Assembly: GCA_033344815.1 (NCBI GenBank)
Contig: JAWPMR010000001.1
Location: 358,136 to 422,135 of the forward strand
DNA length: 64,000 bases
Direction: 5' to 3'
From: Paracoccaceae bacterium
GTDB taxonomy: Bacteria; Pseudomonadota; Alphaproteobacteria; Rhodobacterales; Rhodobacteraceae
The notes beneath the pieces are model-generated. The model searched no databases and was not told the DNA's origin. It saw only the letters and a program-made list of their open reading frames with translations. Position 1 is the first letter of the stretch; each line of letters starts with the position of its first letter. Shown piece by piece: positions 48,318 to 56,638 of this stretch. Both the position numbers and the translations under genes were made by a program.

Positions 48318-49133
48318 ATGCCAACATGGCAGTTATCCGAGACATATCAGACTTCAGCCGGGCGAGTTTCGGCGGGAAAAGCAGGCCAGGGCCCTGCTTT
48401 GGTGCTGGCACATGGATGGCCCTGGTCTTCCTATTCCTGGCATCGCATTATTCCTGAGCTTTCAAAAACCCATACGGTTCATTGGTATGATATGCCCGGG
48501 TACGGGCAGTCTGAAAAGAGCGCCGATCACCGGACGTCCCTGGACGTTCAAGGCGGCGTCTTTGCTGAGATGCTAACCCATTGGGGGCTGGTGCGGCCCT
48601 GTGTTCTCGCCCATGACTTTGGCGGCGCCACAACACTGCGGGCGCATTTGCTGCATGGCTGCGAGTTTGAACGTTACGCCTTGATGAACGTCGTGGCGAT
48701 GCGGCCTTGGGGGTCCGAATTTTTTGATCATGTCGGACGACATGTCGATGCCTTCGAGGGCCTGCCGCCTCATATCCATCGCGCGATTGTGTCGGCCTAT
48801 ATCAAGGGGGCTCTGATCAATGACATCGCGCAGGATGATTTTGACGCGCTTGCGGCACCTTGGTTGACCACAAAGGGCGCGAAGAGTTTTTACCGACAAT
48901 TCGCTCAGGCGGATGAAAAATATACGGCCGAGGTGGAACCTCTGTTTGCGAACATAAGATGCCCGGTTAAAATTGTTTGGGGTCAGGATGATCCGTGGAT
49001 TCCGATTGAAAGGGGCCGTGCTCTGCATGATATGATCGGTCAGGACCAGTTTGAGGCTCTGCAAGGCGTTGGGCATCTGCCGCAACTGGAAGCGCCCGAG
49101 CGGGTTTTGAAGGCCTTGGACGGATTTTTCTGA
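48318..49133 (+). CDS. Alpha/beta hydrolase (haloalkane dehalogenase-like group)
   Basis: 271 residues, cytoplasmic (no signal). The HGWPWSSYSWHRIIPEL oxyanion region follows the first strand. The nucleophile is an aspartate (D100 in LAHDFGGATTL), as in haloalkane dehalogenases and epoxide hydrolases, rather than serine. The acid is likely in WGQDDPWIP, and the histidine is H253 (GVGHLPQLEAPE). It may be a dehalogenase or epoxide hydrolase; the substrate is unknown. It stands upstream of the FAD dehydrogenase gene by 123 bp on the same strand. Confidence 0.85.
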   Translation: MPTWQLSETYQTSAGRVSAGKAGQGPALVLAHGWPWSSYSWHRIIPELSKTHTVHWYDMPGYGQSEKSADHRTSLDVQGGVFAEMLTHWGLVRPCVLAHDFGGATTLRAHLLHGCEFERYALMNVVAMRPWGSEFFDHVGRHVDAFEGLPPHIHRAIVSAYIKGALINDIAQDDFDALAAPWLTTKGAKSFYRQFAQADEKYTAEVEPLFANIRCPVKIVWGQDDPWIPIERGRALHDMIGQDQFEALQGVGHLPQLEAPERVLKALDGFF

Positions 49134-49256
49134 CACCATCCTCCCAATCCTCAAAACCCCGGTATCGGCATCTGGAAACGTCAAGTTCTGTCGCTCCTGA
49201 GCCAGCCGACTCCGCTGAAAACGAGACAGTGAGGCCAGGAAACACTGGAGGACCCC

Positions 49257-51674
49257 ATGCAGACCACCACGCGCGTTGCCATTATCGGCGGAGGCGTTGT
49301 TGGCGCGTCTGTCCTTTATCATCTGACCAAATTGGGGTGGTCGGATGTGATGCTGCTGGAACGCTCCGAACTCACGTCTGGGTCTACATGGCATGCGGCG
49401 GGCGGGTTCCATACATTGAACGGCGACACGAATATGGCCGCCCTTCAGGGCTACACCATTCGCCTATATAAGGAGCTGGAAGAGATTACCGGCATGTCCT
49501 GCGGATTGCACCATGTGGGGGGTGTGACGCTGGCGGACAATCAGGACCGCTTCGATATGTTGCTGGCGGAGCGTGCCAAGCACCGTTTCATGGGGCTGGA
49601 AACTGAAATTGTCGGCCCGGAAGAAATCCGCAAAATCGCACCCGTCACCAACATCGACGGCATTATCGGCGCGCTTTACGATCCGCTGGATGGGCATCTG
49701 GACCCGTCTGGCACAACCCATGCCTATGCCAAGGCCGCCCGGATGGGTGGGGCGACAATCGAAACCCATTGCATGGTGCGTGAAACCAATCAGCGCCCCG
49801 ATGGCACCTGGGATGTTGTAACGGACAAAGGCTCGATTCACGCCGAACATGTGGTCAACGCGGGGGGTCTCTGGGCTCGCGAGGTAGGTGCGATGGCGGG
49901 CGTCTATTTCCCGCTGCATCCGATGGAGCATCAGTACATCGTGACAGAAGACGTGCCGATGATCGTCGACATGTTGGCAGATGGCAAAGAGCATCCGCAT
50001 GTGATGGACCCTGCGGGTGAGAGCTATTTGCGTCAGGAAGGGCGTGGCCTGTGCATCGGGTTTTACGAACAACCCTGTCGGCCTTGGGCCGTGGATGGCA
50101 CCTCTTGGGACTTTGGTCAGGATCTGCTGCCCAATGATTTCGACAAGATCGAGGACAGCATTACGTTTGCCTACAATCGTTTTCCTGATCTGGCGCGCGC
50201 GGGCGTCAAGAATGTGATCCACGGGCCTTTTACCTTTGCCCCTGATGGCAATCCGCTGGTCGGACCGGTACCGGGCATGCGCAATTACTGGTCGGCCTGC
50301 GGCGTTATGGCCGGGTTCAGTCAGGGCGGCGGCGTCGGTTTGATGCTGGCGCAGTGGATGATCGAGGGTGAAACGGAACGCGACACCATGGCCATGGATG
50401 TGGCGCGTTTCGGGGATTGGATCACCCCGGGTTACACGCTGCCCAAGGTGATTGAAAACTACCAGAAACGCTTTTCGGTGGCCTATCCGAACGAGGAGCT
50501 CCCTGCTGCCCGCCCCCATCGCACCACGCCGATGTATGACATTTTTACACAAATGGGCGCGGTCTGGGGCCAGCAGTTCGGCCTGGAAGTGCCGAATTAC
50601 TTCGCGCGCAGCGATGAACCCACATATGAAACACCGTCGTTTCGCCGCTCGGATGCATTTGCGGCAACCGCGCGTGAAGTCAAAGCGGTGCGCGCGGGCG
50701 TCGGCATCAACGAGTTGCAGAATTTTGGCAAATACCGTGTGTCGGGCCCAAAAGCACGGGCATGGCTGGATCGGATCATGGCCGGGCGGGTCCCACAACC
50801 GGGGAGATTATCCCTGACACCAATGCTATCACCCAAGGGCAAGCTCATCGGTGATTTTACGATGTCTTGTCTGGCGGAAGATCACTTCCAGCTCACAGCT
50901 TCCTATGGCAGCCAGGCGTTCCATTTCCGGTGGTTCCAGCAACATCAGGAAGAGGGCGTAAGTCTCTGTAATATCAGTGATCAACGCACGGGATTTCAGA
51001 TCGCAGGCCCGCGCGCCCGCGATGTATTGACCGCCTGCTCACGCGATGATGTGAGCGACATGAAGTTTCTGGATGTACGACGCATGACTGTCGGCAGTGC
51101 GGACTGCATCGTGCAACGGGTCAGCTACACAGGCGATCTGGGGTTCGAGATCTACTGTGATCCAATGGACCAACGCAGTCTTTGGCATACGCTTTGGGGG
51201 GCGGGTCAAACCCACGGCATGACACCCTTTGGCATGCGCGCGATGATGTCCCTGCGGCTCGATAAATCCTTCGGCAGTTGGATGTCAGAATTTTCGCCGG
51301 ATTATACAGCGGCCGAAACCGGGCTGGACCGTTTCATTCACTTCAAGAAAAACACCGATTTCATCGGACGCGCAGCGGCGGAACAGGAACGTGCAACAGG
51401 AGCCGCCCGCCAACTCGTCACATTTGAGGTCGATGCAGAAGACGCCGATGTTCAAGGGTATGAGCCGATCTGGCTAGACGGCACAGTGGTCGGATTTTGC
51501 ACATCGGGCGGTTATTCACACCATGCCGGAAAATCCATCGCCATGGGATTTTTACCCAAGGATCGCATCGCAGAAACCCCTGATGTACAAATCGAAATAC
51601 TCGGCAAGATGCGTGACGCATTTGTGATTGCCCAACCCCTCTTTGATCTGGATGGTGCGCGCATGCGTGGATGA
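49257..51674 (+). CDS. Dimethylglycine/sarcosine dehydrogenase-like FAD-GcvT enzyme
   Basis: 805 residues in two parts. Residues 1-430 are a DAO-type FAD oxidoreductase: dinucleotide motif IIGGGVVGASVLYHLTKLGW, then SGSTWHAAGGFHTLNG where FAD attaches in relatives, and VIHGPFTFAPDGNPLVGPVPG. Residues 450-805 are GcvT and GcvT_C domains (TGDLGFEIYCDPMD, MSLRLDKSFGSWM), which bind tetrahydrofolate and take up the methyl carbon. The family demethylates dimethylglycine, sarcosine or related N-methyl compounds. The exact substrate is open. GGAGGACCCC precedes ATG at 49257. It pairs naturally with the betaine-type BCCT transporter elsewhere in the window. Confidence 0.9.
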   Translation: MQTTTRVAIIGGGVVGASVLYHLTKLGWSDVMLLERSELTSGSTWHAAGGFHTLNGDTNMAALQGYTIRLYKELEEITGMSCGLHHVGGVTLADNQDRFDMLLAERAKHRFMGLETEIVGPEEIRKIAPVTNIDGIIGALYDPLDGHLDPSGTTHAYAKAARMGGATIETHCMVRETNQRPDGTWDVVTDKGSIHAEHVVNAGGLWAREVGAMAGVYFPLHPMEHQYIVTEDVPMIVDMLADGKEHPHVMDPAGESYLRQEGRGLCIGFYEQPCRPWAVDGTSWDFGQDLLPNDFDKIEDSITFAYNRFPDLARAGVKNVIHGPFTFAPDGNPLVGPVPGMRNYWSACGVMAGFSQGGGVGLMLAQWMIEGETERDTMAMDVARFGDWITPGYTLPKVIENYQKRFSVAYPNEELPAARPHRTTPMYDIFTQMGAVWGQQFGLEVPNYFARSDEPTYETPSFRRSDAFAATAREVKAVRAGVGINELQNFGKYRVSGPKARAWLDRIMAGRVPQPGRLSLTPMLSPKGKLIGDFTMSCLAEDHFQLTASYGSQAFHFRWFQQHQEEGVSLCNISDQRTGFQIAGPRARDVLTACSRDDVSDMKFLDVRRMTVGSADCIVQRVSYTGDLGFEIYCDPMDQRSLWHTLWGAGQTHGMTPFGMRAMMSLRLDKSFGSWMSEFSPDYTAAETGLDRFIHFKKNTDFIGRAAAEQERATGAARQLVTFEVDAEDADVQGYEPIWLDGTVVGFCTSGGYSHHAGKSIAMGFLPKDRIAETPDVQIEILGKMRDAFVIAQPLFDLDGARMRG

Positions 51675-51716
51675 GTATCGCTGTCCTTCTCGCTTGGATT
51701 GCGTTACATCGGGAGC

Positions 51717-52337
51717 ATGAAACAGCAAGCGCCTTCGGATCTTCCAATCATCGTGCTTGCCGCCGGGCAATCGCAGCGCATGCGGGGCGTCGATAAGCTC
51801 CTGGAGGAGGTCGATGGCAGACCCCTTTTGCGCAGACAGGCAAATTTGGCCTGCAATGTCACGACCGGGCCGGTTCTGGCCGCCCTGCCCCCGTCGCCGC
51901 ATCCGCGATATCAATGTCTGGATGCTCTCGGCGTCAACCGGATCCCGGTTCCCAATGCTTCAGAAGGCATGAATGCGACGATACGTACGGCCATTCGTGC
52001 GCTTCCCCCGGATGCGCCCGGGGTCATGGTGTTGCTTGGGGACTTACCTGAACTGACCGAAGATGATTTGAGAGCGGTGCTACAATCGGTGGACCTGACA
52101 AGTGAAACCCTGATCTGGCGCGGCGCGACGCAGGCCGATGAGCCCGGACACCCCATCGTTTTTTCCAAGGCGCTTTTCGATAGCTTGAGCTGCGTCAAAG
52201 GAGATTGCGGCGCGCAATCGGTGGTCCGGGCCGCGGGCGGGCGCGTGAAACTTGTGCGACTGCCGGATCGCAGGGCACGGATGGATCTTGACACACCAGA
52301 GGAGTGGGCCGCTTGGCGCGCCGCCCGAACCTCTTGA
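51717..52337 (+). CDS. MocA-like nucleotidyltransferase
   Basis: 206 residues. The N-terminus IIVLAAGQSQRMRGVDKLLE is the GxG-type nucleotide-binding loop of MobA/MocA proteins, and VMVLLGDLPELTEDDLRAVL carries the metal-binding aspartate. HPIVFSKALFDSL and RRMDLDTPEEW-like ends (ARMDLDTPEEWAAW) are typical. Relatives cytidylate molybdopterin for xanthine-oxidase-type enzymes; here no such enzyme is adjacent, so the donor and acceptor are not certain. ATG at 51717 lies 43 bp after the dehydrogenase gene, so the two may be co-transcribed. Confidence 0.83.
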   Translation: MKQQAPSDLPIIVLAAGQSQRMRGVDKLLEEVDGRPLLRRQANLACNVTTGPVLAALPPSPHPRYQCLDALGVNRIPVPNASEGMNATIRTAIRALPPDAPGVMVLLGDLPELTEDDLRAVLQSVDLTSETLIWRGATQADEPGHPIVFSKALFDSLSCVKGDCGAQSVVRAAGGRVKLVRLPDRRARMDLDTPEEWAAWRAARTS

Positions 52338-52582
52338 ACTACGCTTCCAATGGTCCAGCCCTATCTTTTCCGCGCGATGCCACGTGTGCAACTTGCCGTA
52401 TTCGTCTTTCAAGCGCGCCGCGTTTGATTGAAAATCGTCGCCTCGTTTGAGTGCAGTCGCTTGGCGGCGCTGACCACACCTCGGACAGGCCACTGGTCAT
52501 GTGATTAAGGGGTAATTTTTATGGCAAGCGCAGTCTTGGCTAAAGCAGCGCCAAGAGATGAAATGCTTCTCTACATAACGAA

Positions 52583-52628
52583 AAAACCCGGCAGCCAACG
52601 TTCCAATCCATTGATCCACCGGGGTTTT
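52583..52628 (-). terminator. Probable terminator after tRNA-Leu
   Basis: On the minus strand the arms AAAACCCCGG and CCGGGTTTT pair across a loop of about 27 nt and are followed by TTC, so the U-run is part of the right arm. It is placed directly after tRNA-Leu(CAA), so it probably ends that transcript. The long loop is unusual. Confidence 0.6.
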
Positions 52629-52632
52629 ACTA

Positions 52633-52716
52633 TGGTACCCAAGGCCGGACTCGAACCGGCACGCCTCGCGGCGGGGGATTTTGAATCCCCTGCGTCTACC
52701 ATTCCGCCACTTGGGC
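52633..52716 (-). tRNA. tRNA-Leu(CAA)
   Basis: An 84-nt class II tRNA on the minus strand. Acceptor GCCCAAG pairs with CTTGGGT (first pair G-U), with discriminator A and encoded CCA. The anticodon loop TTCAAAA gives CAA, with a long variable arm and GGTTCGAGTCC as T-arm. Confidence 0.96.
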
Positions 52717-52900
52717 ACTTTCGTGGTCATTACCCGAGCTTTCGGACGGCGTCCAGCCCAAAGAATCCTCCGTCAAAGCCGGACGTCGCTTCAATCGTCG
52801 CAAAGTCTTCACGGGCGCTGGCGCCGGTGTCTCCAATTTGGTAGGCGCTGGAAAAGCATTGGTTGACACAATTCTGTCCATAACTGCAGAGGATACGCGC

Positions 52901-53515
52901 ATGACGGCTCATGCCATGAACGAAATAACGATTTCGGACCGTCTCAACCAACTGGCGGAAAACGCAGAAAGTGACACCGTGTCGCTGAATTGGATCCTCG
53001 GTCAGCTCCACGAGCGTGCTTTTGGCCTCTTTCTTCTAGTGCTTGCGCTGCCCTGTTGCATCCCGTTTCTGTACGGGATCCCACAGATCGTATCATTGCC
53101 TCTGATGTTTGTATCCGCGCAGATCCTCATGGGGCGCCAGACCCCGTGGCTGCCCGAGCGATTGGCCGTTCGAACCGTGTCGGCCGAAGGGCTGCAAAAC
53201 CTGGCGCGCCGCGCGGGCCCTTGGCTGCGTCGGATCGAGTCTATCAGCAGTCCGCGACACTCCCAACTGACCCGCCCACCCTTGGACCGGATTGTTGGTC
53301 TGGCGTTGGTGCTCTTTAGTGCCTCAATTCTTGTGCCCCTTCCGGGCACCAACACAGTACCGGGCTTCGCTGTCGTTCTCGTTTCGATGGGCCTTTTGCA
53401 ACGCGATGGTATTGTTGTGCTCCTTGGTATGATGCTCGGAACAGCATGGATCGCGTCGCTGATCTTTGCTGGCGCAACACTGGCCAGCTTGATGAAAAGT
53501 TGGATGGGCTTTTGA
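52901..53515 (+). CDS. exoD: ExoD family exopolysaccharide/membrane protein
   Basis: 204 residues with four to five transmembrane segments. ExoD proteins were first named for effects on exopolysaccharide and alkali sensitivity in Sinorhizobium; the molecular role is not clear. Family features are LNQLAENAESDTVSLNWILG, then LHERAFGLFLLVLALPCCIP, then LVPLPGTNTVPGFAVVLVS. ATG at 52901 has AGAGGA upstream. Its TGA overlaps the TTG start of dsbB (TTGA), so the two are translationally coupled. Confidence 0.88.
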   Translation: MTAHAMNEITISDRLNQLAENAESDTVSLNWILGQLHERAFGLFLLVLALPCCIPFLYGIPQIVSLPLMFVSAQILMGRQTPWLPERLAVRTVSAEGLQNLARRAGPWLRRIESISSPRHSQLTRPPLDRIVGLALVLFSASILVPLPGTNTVPGFAVVLVSMGLLQRDGIVVLLGMMLGTAWIASLIFAGATLASLMKSWMGF

Positions 53516-53967
53516 CACGCGCACATCTGATCACTTTCGCCGCGCTTGGTTCTGCCGGATTGTTGGCAGGGGCATTCATGTTCCAAATGCTCGGCTACGC
53601 GCCGTGTCAGATGTGCATTTGGCAACGGTATCCGCATGTTGTTGCGGTCGCTCTTGGTCTTGTTGCCCTGCGACTTCGCAGCACTGCTGTCGTTGTTCTC
53701 GGGGCGATGGCAGCCTTTGCCAGCGGTGCGACCGGCGTGTTTCACGCTGGCGTCGAGCAAGGCTGGTGGCAGGGGCCGACAACCTGCTCCTCCGGTCCGG
53801 TAAGTGATCTGAGTGCCGAGGCGCTGTTGGATCAGATCCTGGCTGCACCGCTGGTGCGATGTGACGACATTGCATGGGAATTTATCGGGATCAGTATGGC
53901 AGGCTGGAACGCGATTCTGTCTTTCGCATTGGTTGCAGTCTGGATCATGGCCCTGAAACGCTCCTAA
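53512..53967 (+). CDS. dsbB: Disulfide bond formation protein DsbB
   Basis: DsbB reoxidises DsbA, passing electrons to quinone in the inner membrane. The 151-residue product has four transmembrane helices and the two cysteine pairs: C32-C35 (PCQMCIWQRYPH) and C92 with C117 (TTCSSG, VRCDD). The TTG start at 53512 overlaps the exoD stop; a longer upstream frame would add 22 hydrophilic residues and cross exoD. Its TAA overlaps the Lrp gene end by 4 nt in convergent orientation. Confidence 0.92.
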   Translation: MTRAHLITFAALGSAGLLAGAFMFQMLGYAPCQMCIWQRYPHVVAVALGLVALRLRSTAVVVLGAMAAFASGATGVFHAGVEQGWWQGPTTCSSGPVSDLSAEALLDQILAAPLVRCDDIAWEFIGISMAGWNAILSFALVAVWIMALKRS

Positions 53968-54389
53968 GAGGCCTTTCTTGTGCTCAACAGCAGACTTGTC
54001 TCGCTTGCAGTGATCCCGTCAAGCCTGCGCACCTGCGTCAGAACCCGGTCGAAATCCTCAAGCGTAGTGGTTCCGATTTCAACAATCACATCCCAGCGTC
54101 CGTTCGTGGAATAGACGCGACGCATTTCGGACATACCGCTCAACTGTCGAATAATCCTGTCCGTGCCCCTGCCCTCGATAGCGATCATCATCAATCCACG
54201 GACCGGGTCCGTTAAAACATCTTCCTTCATGACGACTGAAAACCCTAGGATGTCACCCCGCGCCTGTAACTTCGCCAACCGCGTACGCACAGTTGTGCGG
54301 GTCAGGCCAAGCTCCAAAGCCAGATCGGAAAGCGACGCACGGGCATTATGCCTCAGCGCGCTGACCAGCTTGCGATCCAATTCGTCCAT
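53964..54389 (-). CDS. Lrp/AsnC family transcription regulator
   Basis: 141 residues. The N-terminal winged helix is clear (MDELDRKLVSALRHNARASL, SDLALELGLTRTTVRTRLAK), followed by the RAM amino-acid-binding domain (LMMIAIEGRGTDRIIRQL, GRWDVIVEIGTTTLEDFDRV). It is divergent from the arginase gene and therefore probably controls arginine/ornithine catabolism, with arginine or ornithine as effector. That is inference from position. Confidence 0.9.
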   Translation of the reverse strand: MDELDRKLVSALRHNARASLSDLALELGLTRTTVRTRLAKLQARGDILGFSVVMKEDVLTDPVRGLMMIAIEGRGTDRIIRQLSGMSEMRRVYSTNGRWDVIVEIGTTTLEDFDRVLTQVRRLDGITASETSLLLSTRKAS

Positions 54390-54498
54390 TTTATTTATCC
54401 ATATTGATCATTTAATCGTCATTATGAACAAAATACATGCTTGATGATACCTCGATATGATCAATACTTTGTCTCAACCCGACAAACCAGAGGTTTTC
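54390..54498. promoter_or_regulatory. Shared Lrp/arginase promoter region
   Basis: A 109-bp gap, AT-rich over 54400-54475, with repeated ATTGATCATT and ATATGATCAAT-like palindromic half-sites that suit an Lrp-type regulator. Arginase starts at 54499 preceded by AGAGG. Binding is inferred. Confidence 0.55.
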
Positions 54499-55419
54499 AT
54501 GACACAACAGACTTGTATTCTCATCGGCGCTCCCATGGACAGTGGCAAGCGTCGCCGTGGCTGCTTGATGGGACCTGACGCATATCGGACCGCGGGTCTG
54601 GCGGACGCACTAATGGATCTGGGCCATGATGTTCAGGATCGCGGCAACGTTGTGCCGGCTACCTTTACGACCGCGCCTTCGAGCAAAATCCATGCCCTTG
54701 AAGAAACTGTCGCTTGGACAATCGCCCTGGCTGAGGCTGCACAGGCAGGTTTTCAAGACGGTCTGCCCATTTTCATGGGGGGCGATCATGCCTTGTCGCT
54801 TGGGACAGTCCTGGGCGCCATGCGCCATGCTGATGCGCAAAATCGCCCGTTGTTCGTTCTCTGGCTCGATGCCCACAGCGATTTTCACACCCCCATGACC
54901 ACAGACAGCGGACACTTGCATGGAACACCGCTTGGGTATGTAACGGGCCGCCCGGATTTTGAAGGTTTTCCGCAGATCACATCCCCCTTGCCGCAAAGCA
55001 ACATCGCCATCATGGGCCTGCGCTCTGTGGATCGCGCGGAACGCGAGGCTTTGCAGGAAACCACCATTCACCGTGTCGATATGCGGGAAATCGACGAGAC
55101 CGGCATCGCAAAACCGCTGCACGCGTTTTTGAAGCGCGTGGCAGATGCAAACGGGTTGCTTCATGTGTCGCTGGATGTGGATTTTCTCGATCCGGCCGTT
55201 GCGCCTGCTGTTGGCACAACTGTGCCGGGAGGTGCCACGGTACGCGAAGGTCACCTGGTCATGGAGATGTTGCACGATTCTGGCCTGATGACGTCGCTCG
55301 ACCTGGTTGAGCTCAATCCCTTTTTGGACGAGCGCGGCCGCACCGCTCAGGTGATGGTTGATCTGGCCGCCTCTGCTCTCGGGCGCCGCGTATTTGACCG
55401 CCCGACACAGGCCTACTGA
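54499..55419 (+). CDS. rocF: Arginase
   Basis: Arginase hydrolyses arginine to ornithine and urea using two Mn2+ ions. The 306-residue product has the ureohydrolase motifs GGDHALS (G94-H97 region, H97), DAHSDFH (D124, H126, D128) and the SLDVDFLDPAVAPAVGT segment holding the later metal aspartates. The MDSGKRRRGCLMGPDAYR start is typical of arginase rather than agmatinase. ATG at 54499 is preferred over an upstream frame because of AGAGG. It is 88 bp upstream of ornithine cyclodeaminase on the same strand, so arginine is channelled to proline. Confidence 0.93.
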   Translation: MTQQTCILIGAPMDSGKRRRGCLMGPDAYRTAGLADALMDLGHDVQDRGNVVPATFTTAPSSKIHALEETVAWTIALAEAAQAGFQDGLPIFMGGDHALSLGTVLGAMRHADAQNRPLFVLWLDAHSDFHTPMTTDSGHLHGTPLGYVTGRPDFEGFPQITSPLPQSNIAIMGLRSVDRAEREALQETTIHRVDMREIDETGIAKPLHAFLKRVADANGLLHVSLDVDFLDPAVAPAVGTTVPGGATVREGHLVMEMLHDSGLMTSLDLVELNPFLDERGRTAQVMVDLAASALGRRVFDRPTQAY

Positions 55420-55507
55420 CCCCCAAAAGCCTGCGGATCCAGGTTTGCAAATCCGCTCTGCTGCATCACAACCCACACTCGACGTCGCTCGTAGAAGGAC
55501 ACCCGCC

Positions 55508-56557
55508 ATGACCAATCCAACCCCGTCTGAAAAAGCCCTTGTGCCCTTTGTCTCCGTCGATCACATGATGCAATTGATCCATCATGTCGGCATCGAAGGA
55601 ATGCTGAGCGGTCTCGCGGATTATATCGAGGCCGACTTCCGACGCTGGCAGCTTTTTGATAAGACGCCGCGCGTGGCCAGCCATTCCACAGAAGGCGTGA
55701 TTGAATTGATGCCAACCTCAGACGGCGAAGTCTATGGGTTCAAATATGTGAACGGCCACCCCAAGAACACCGCCGAAGGATTGCAGACGGTCACTGCGTT
55801 TGGCCTGCTGGCGGATGTGGCGAATGGCTACCCGGTGTTGCTGTCTGAAATGACGCTGCTGACCGCGATGCGCACTGCGGCGACATCAGCCCTTGTCGCC
55901 CGCTTGCTGGCTCCCAAAGATGCGCGCGTGATGGCGATGATCGGAAACGGCGCGCAATCGGAGTTTCAAAGTCTCGCCATGAAAGCGATCTGCGGTGTGC
56001 GTGAAATTCGTCTTTACGATACCGACCCGCTGGCGACGCAAAAATGCGCCGCGAATCTGGCAGATAGCGGTTTGACAGTTACGGCTTGCACCAGCCCCCA
56101 AGAGGCAATTCTGGGCGCGCAAATCATCACGACCTGCACGGCGGACAAGCAATACGCTACGATCCTGACCGATAACATGATCGGCGCAGGTGTGCATATC
56201 AATGCGATTGGCGGTGACTGCCCGGGGAAAACTGAACTGGCACCTGCAATCCTGCATCGTTCCGATATTTTTGTGGAATACCCGGAACAGACGCGAATCG
56301 AGGGGGAAATCCAACAGCTCGCTGCGTCCCACCTGGTCACTGAGATCTGGGAAGTTCTGACGGAACAGGCGCCCGGACGCGTATCAGACAAACAAATCAC
56401 ACTTTTTGATTCAGTTGGTTTCGCAATCGAAGATTTTTCCGCGCTGCGTTATGTGCGCGATCAGCTGGCGACAACGCAGCTATTTCACCCACTGGATCTG
56501 CTGGCCGATCCGGATGATCCACGGGACCTTTTCGGAATGTTGCAACGGGCGAGTTAA
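55508..56557 (+). CDS. ocd: Ornithine cyclodeaminase
   Basis: Ocd converts ornithine to proline and ammonia with bound NAD+. The 349-residue product is a mu-crystallin/OCD type protein: EVYGFKYVNGHPKNTAEGLQ and LLSEMTLLTAMRTAATSALV in the substrate half, then the nucleotide loop MAMIGNGAQSEFQSLAMKAI and INAIGGDCPGKTEL. ATG at 55508 is the family start. With arginase it forms a two-step arginine to proline route, probably regulated by the adjacent Lrp protein. Confidence 0.92.
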   Translation: MTNPTPSEKALVPFVSVDHMMQLIHHVGIEGMLSGLADYIEADFRRWQLFDKTPRVASHSTEGVIELMPTSDGEVYGFKYVNGHPKNTAEGLQTVTAFGLLADVANGYPVLLSEMTLLTAMRTAATSALVARLLAPKDARVMAMIGNGAQSEFQSLAMKAICGVREIRLYDTDPLATQKCAANLADSGLTVTACTSPQEAILGAQIITTCTADKQYATILTDNMIGAGVHINAIGGDCPGKTELAPAILHRSDIFVEYPEQTRIEGEIQQLAASHLVTEIWEVLTEQAPGRVSDKQITLFDSVGFAIEDFSALRYVRDQLATTQLFHPLDLLADPDDPRDLFGMLQRAS

Positions 56558-56579
56558 ACCACATCCGTCAATGCACACC

Positions 56580-56599
56580 GTTTTGGGCAAGCCCAAAAC
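56580..56599. terminator. Hairpin between convergent ocd and FAD monooxygenase genes
   Basis: A perfect 9-bp inverted repeat GTTTTGGGC / GCCCAAAAC with a 2-nt centre, followed by a GC-rich second palindrome around 56612-56630. It lies in the 81-bp gap between convergent genes, so it may serve as a terminator in both directions. U-runs are weak. Confidence 0.5.
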
Positions 56600-56638
56600 C
56601 AAAACATGTCGTGCGCGGCGACGCCGCGCGCCGCTGGA

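Noticed and set aside
49464-50798. 444-codon - strand frame opposite the dimethylglycine-dehydrogenase-like gene
   Set aside because: The opposite strand codes for a full-length recognised enzyme; this frame has no start signal or family match.
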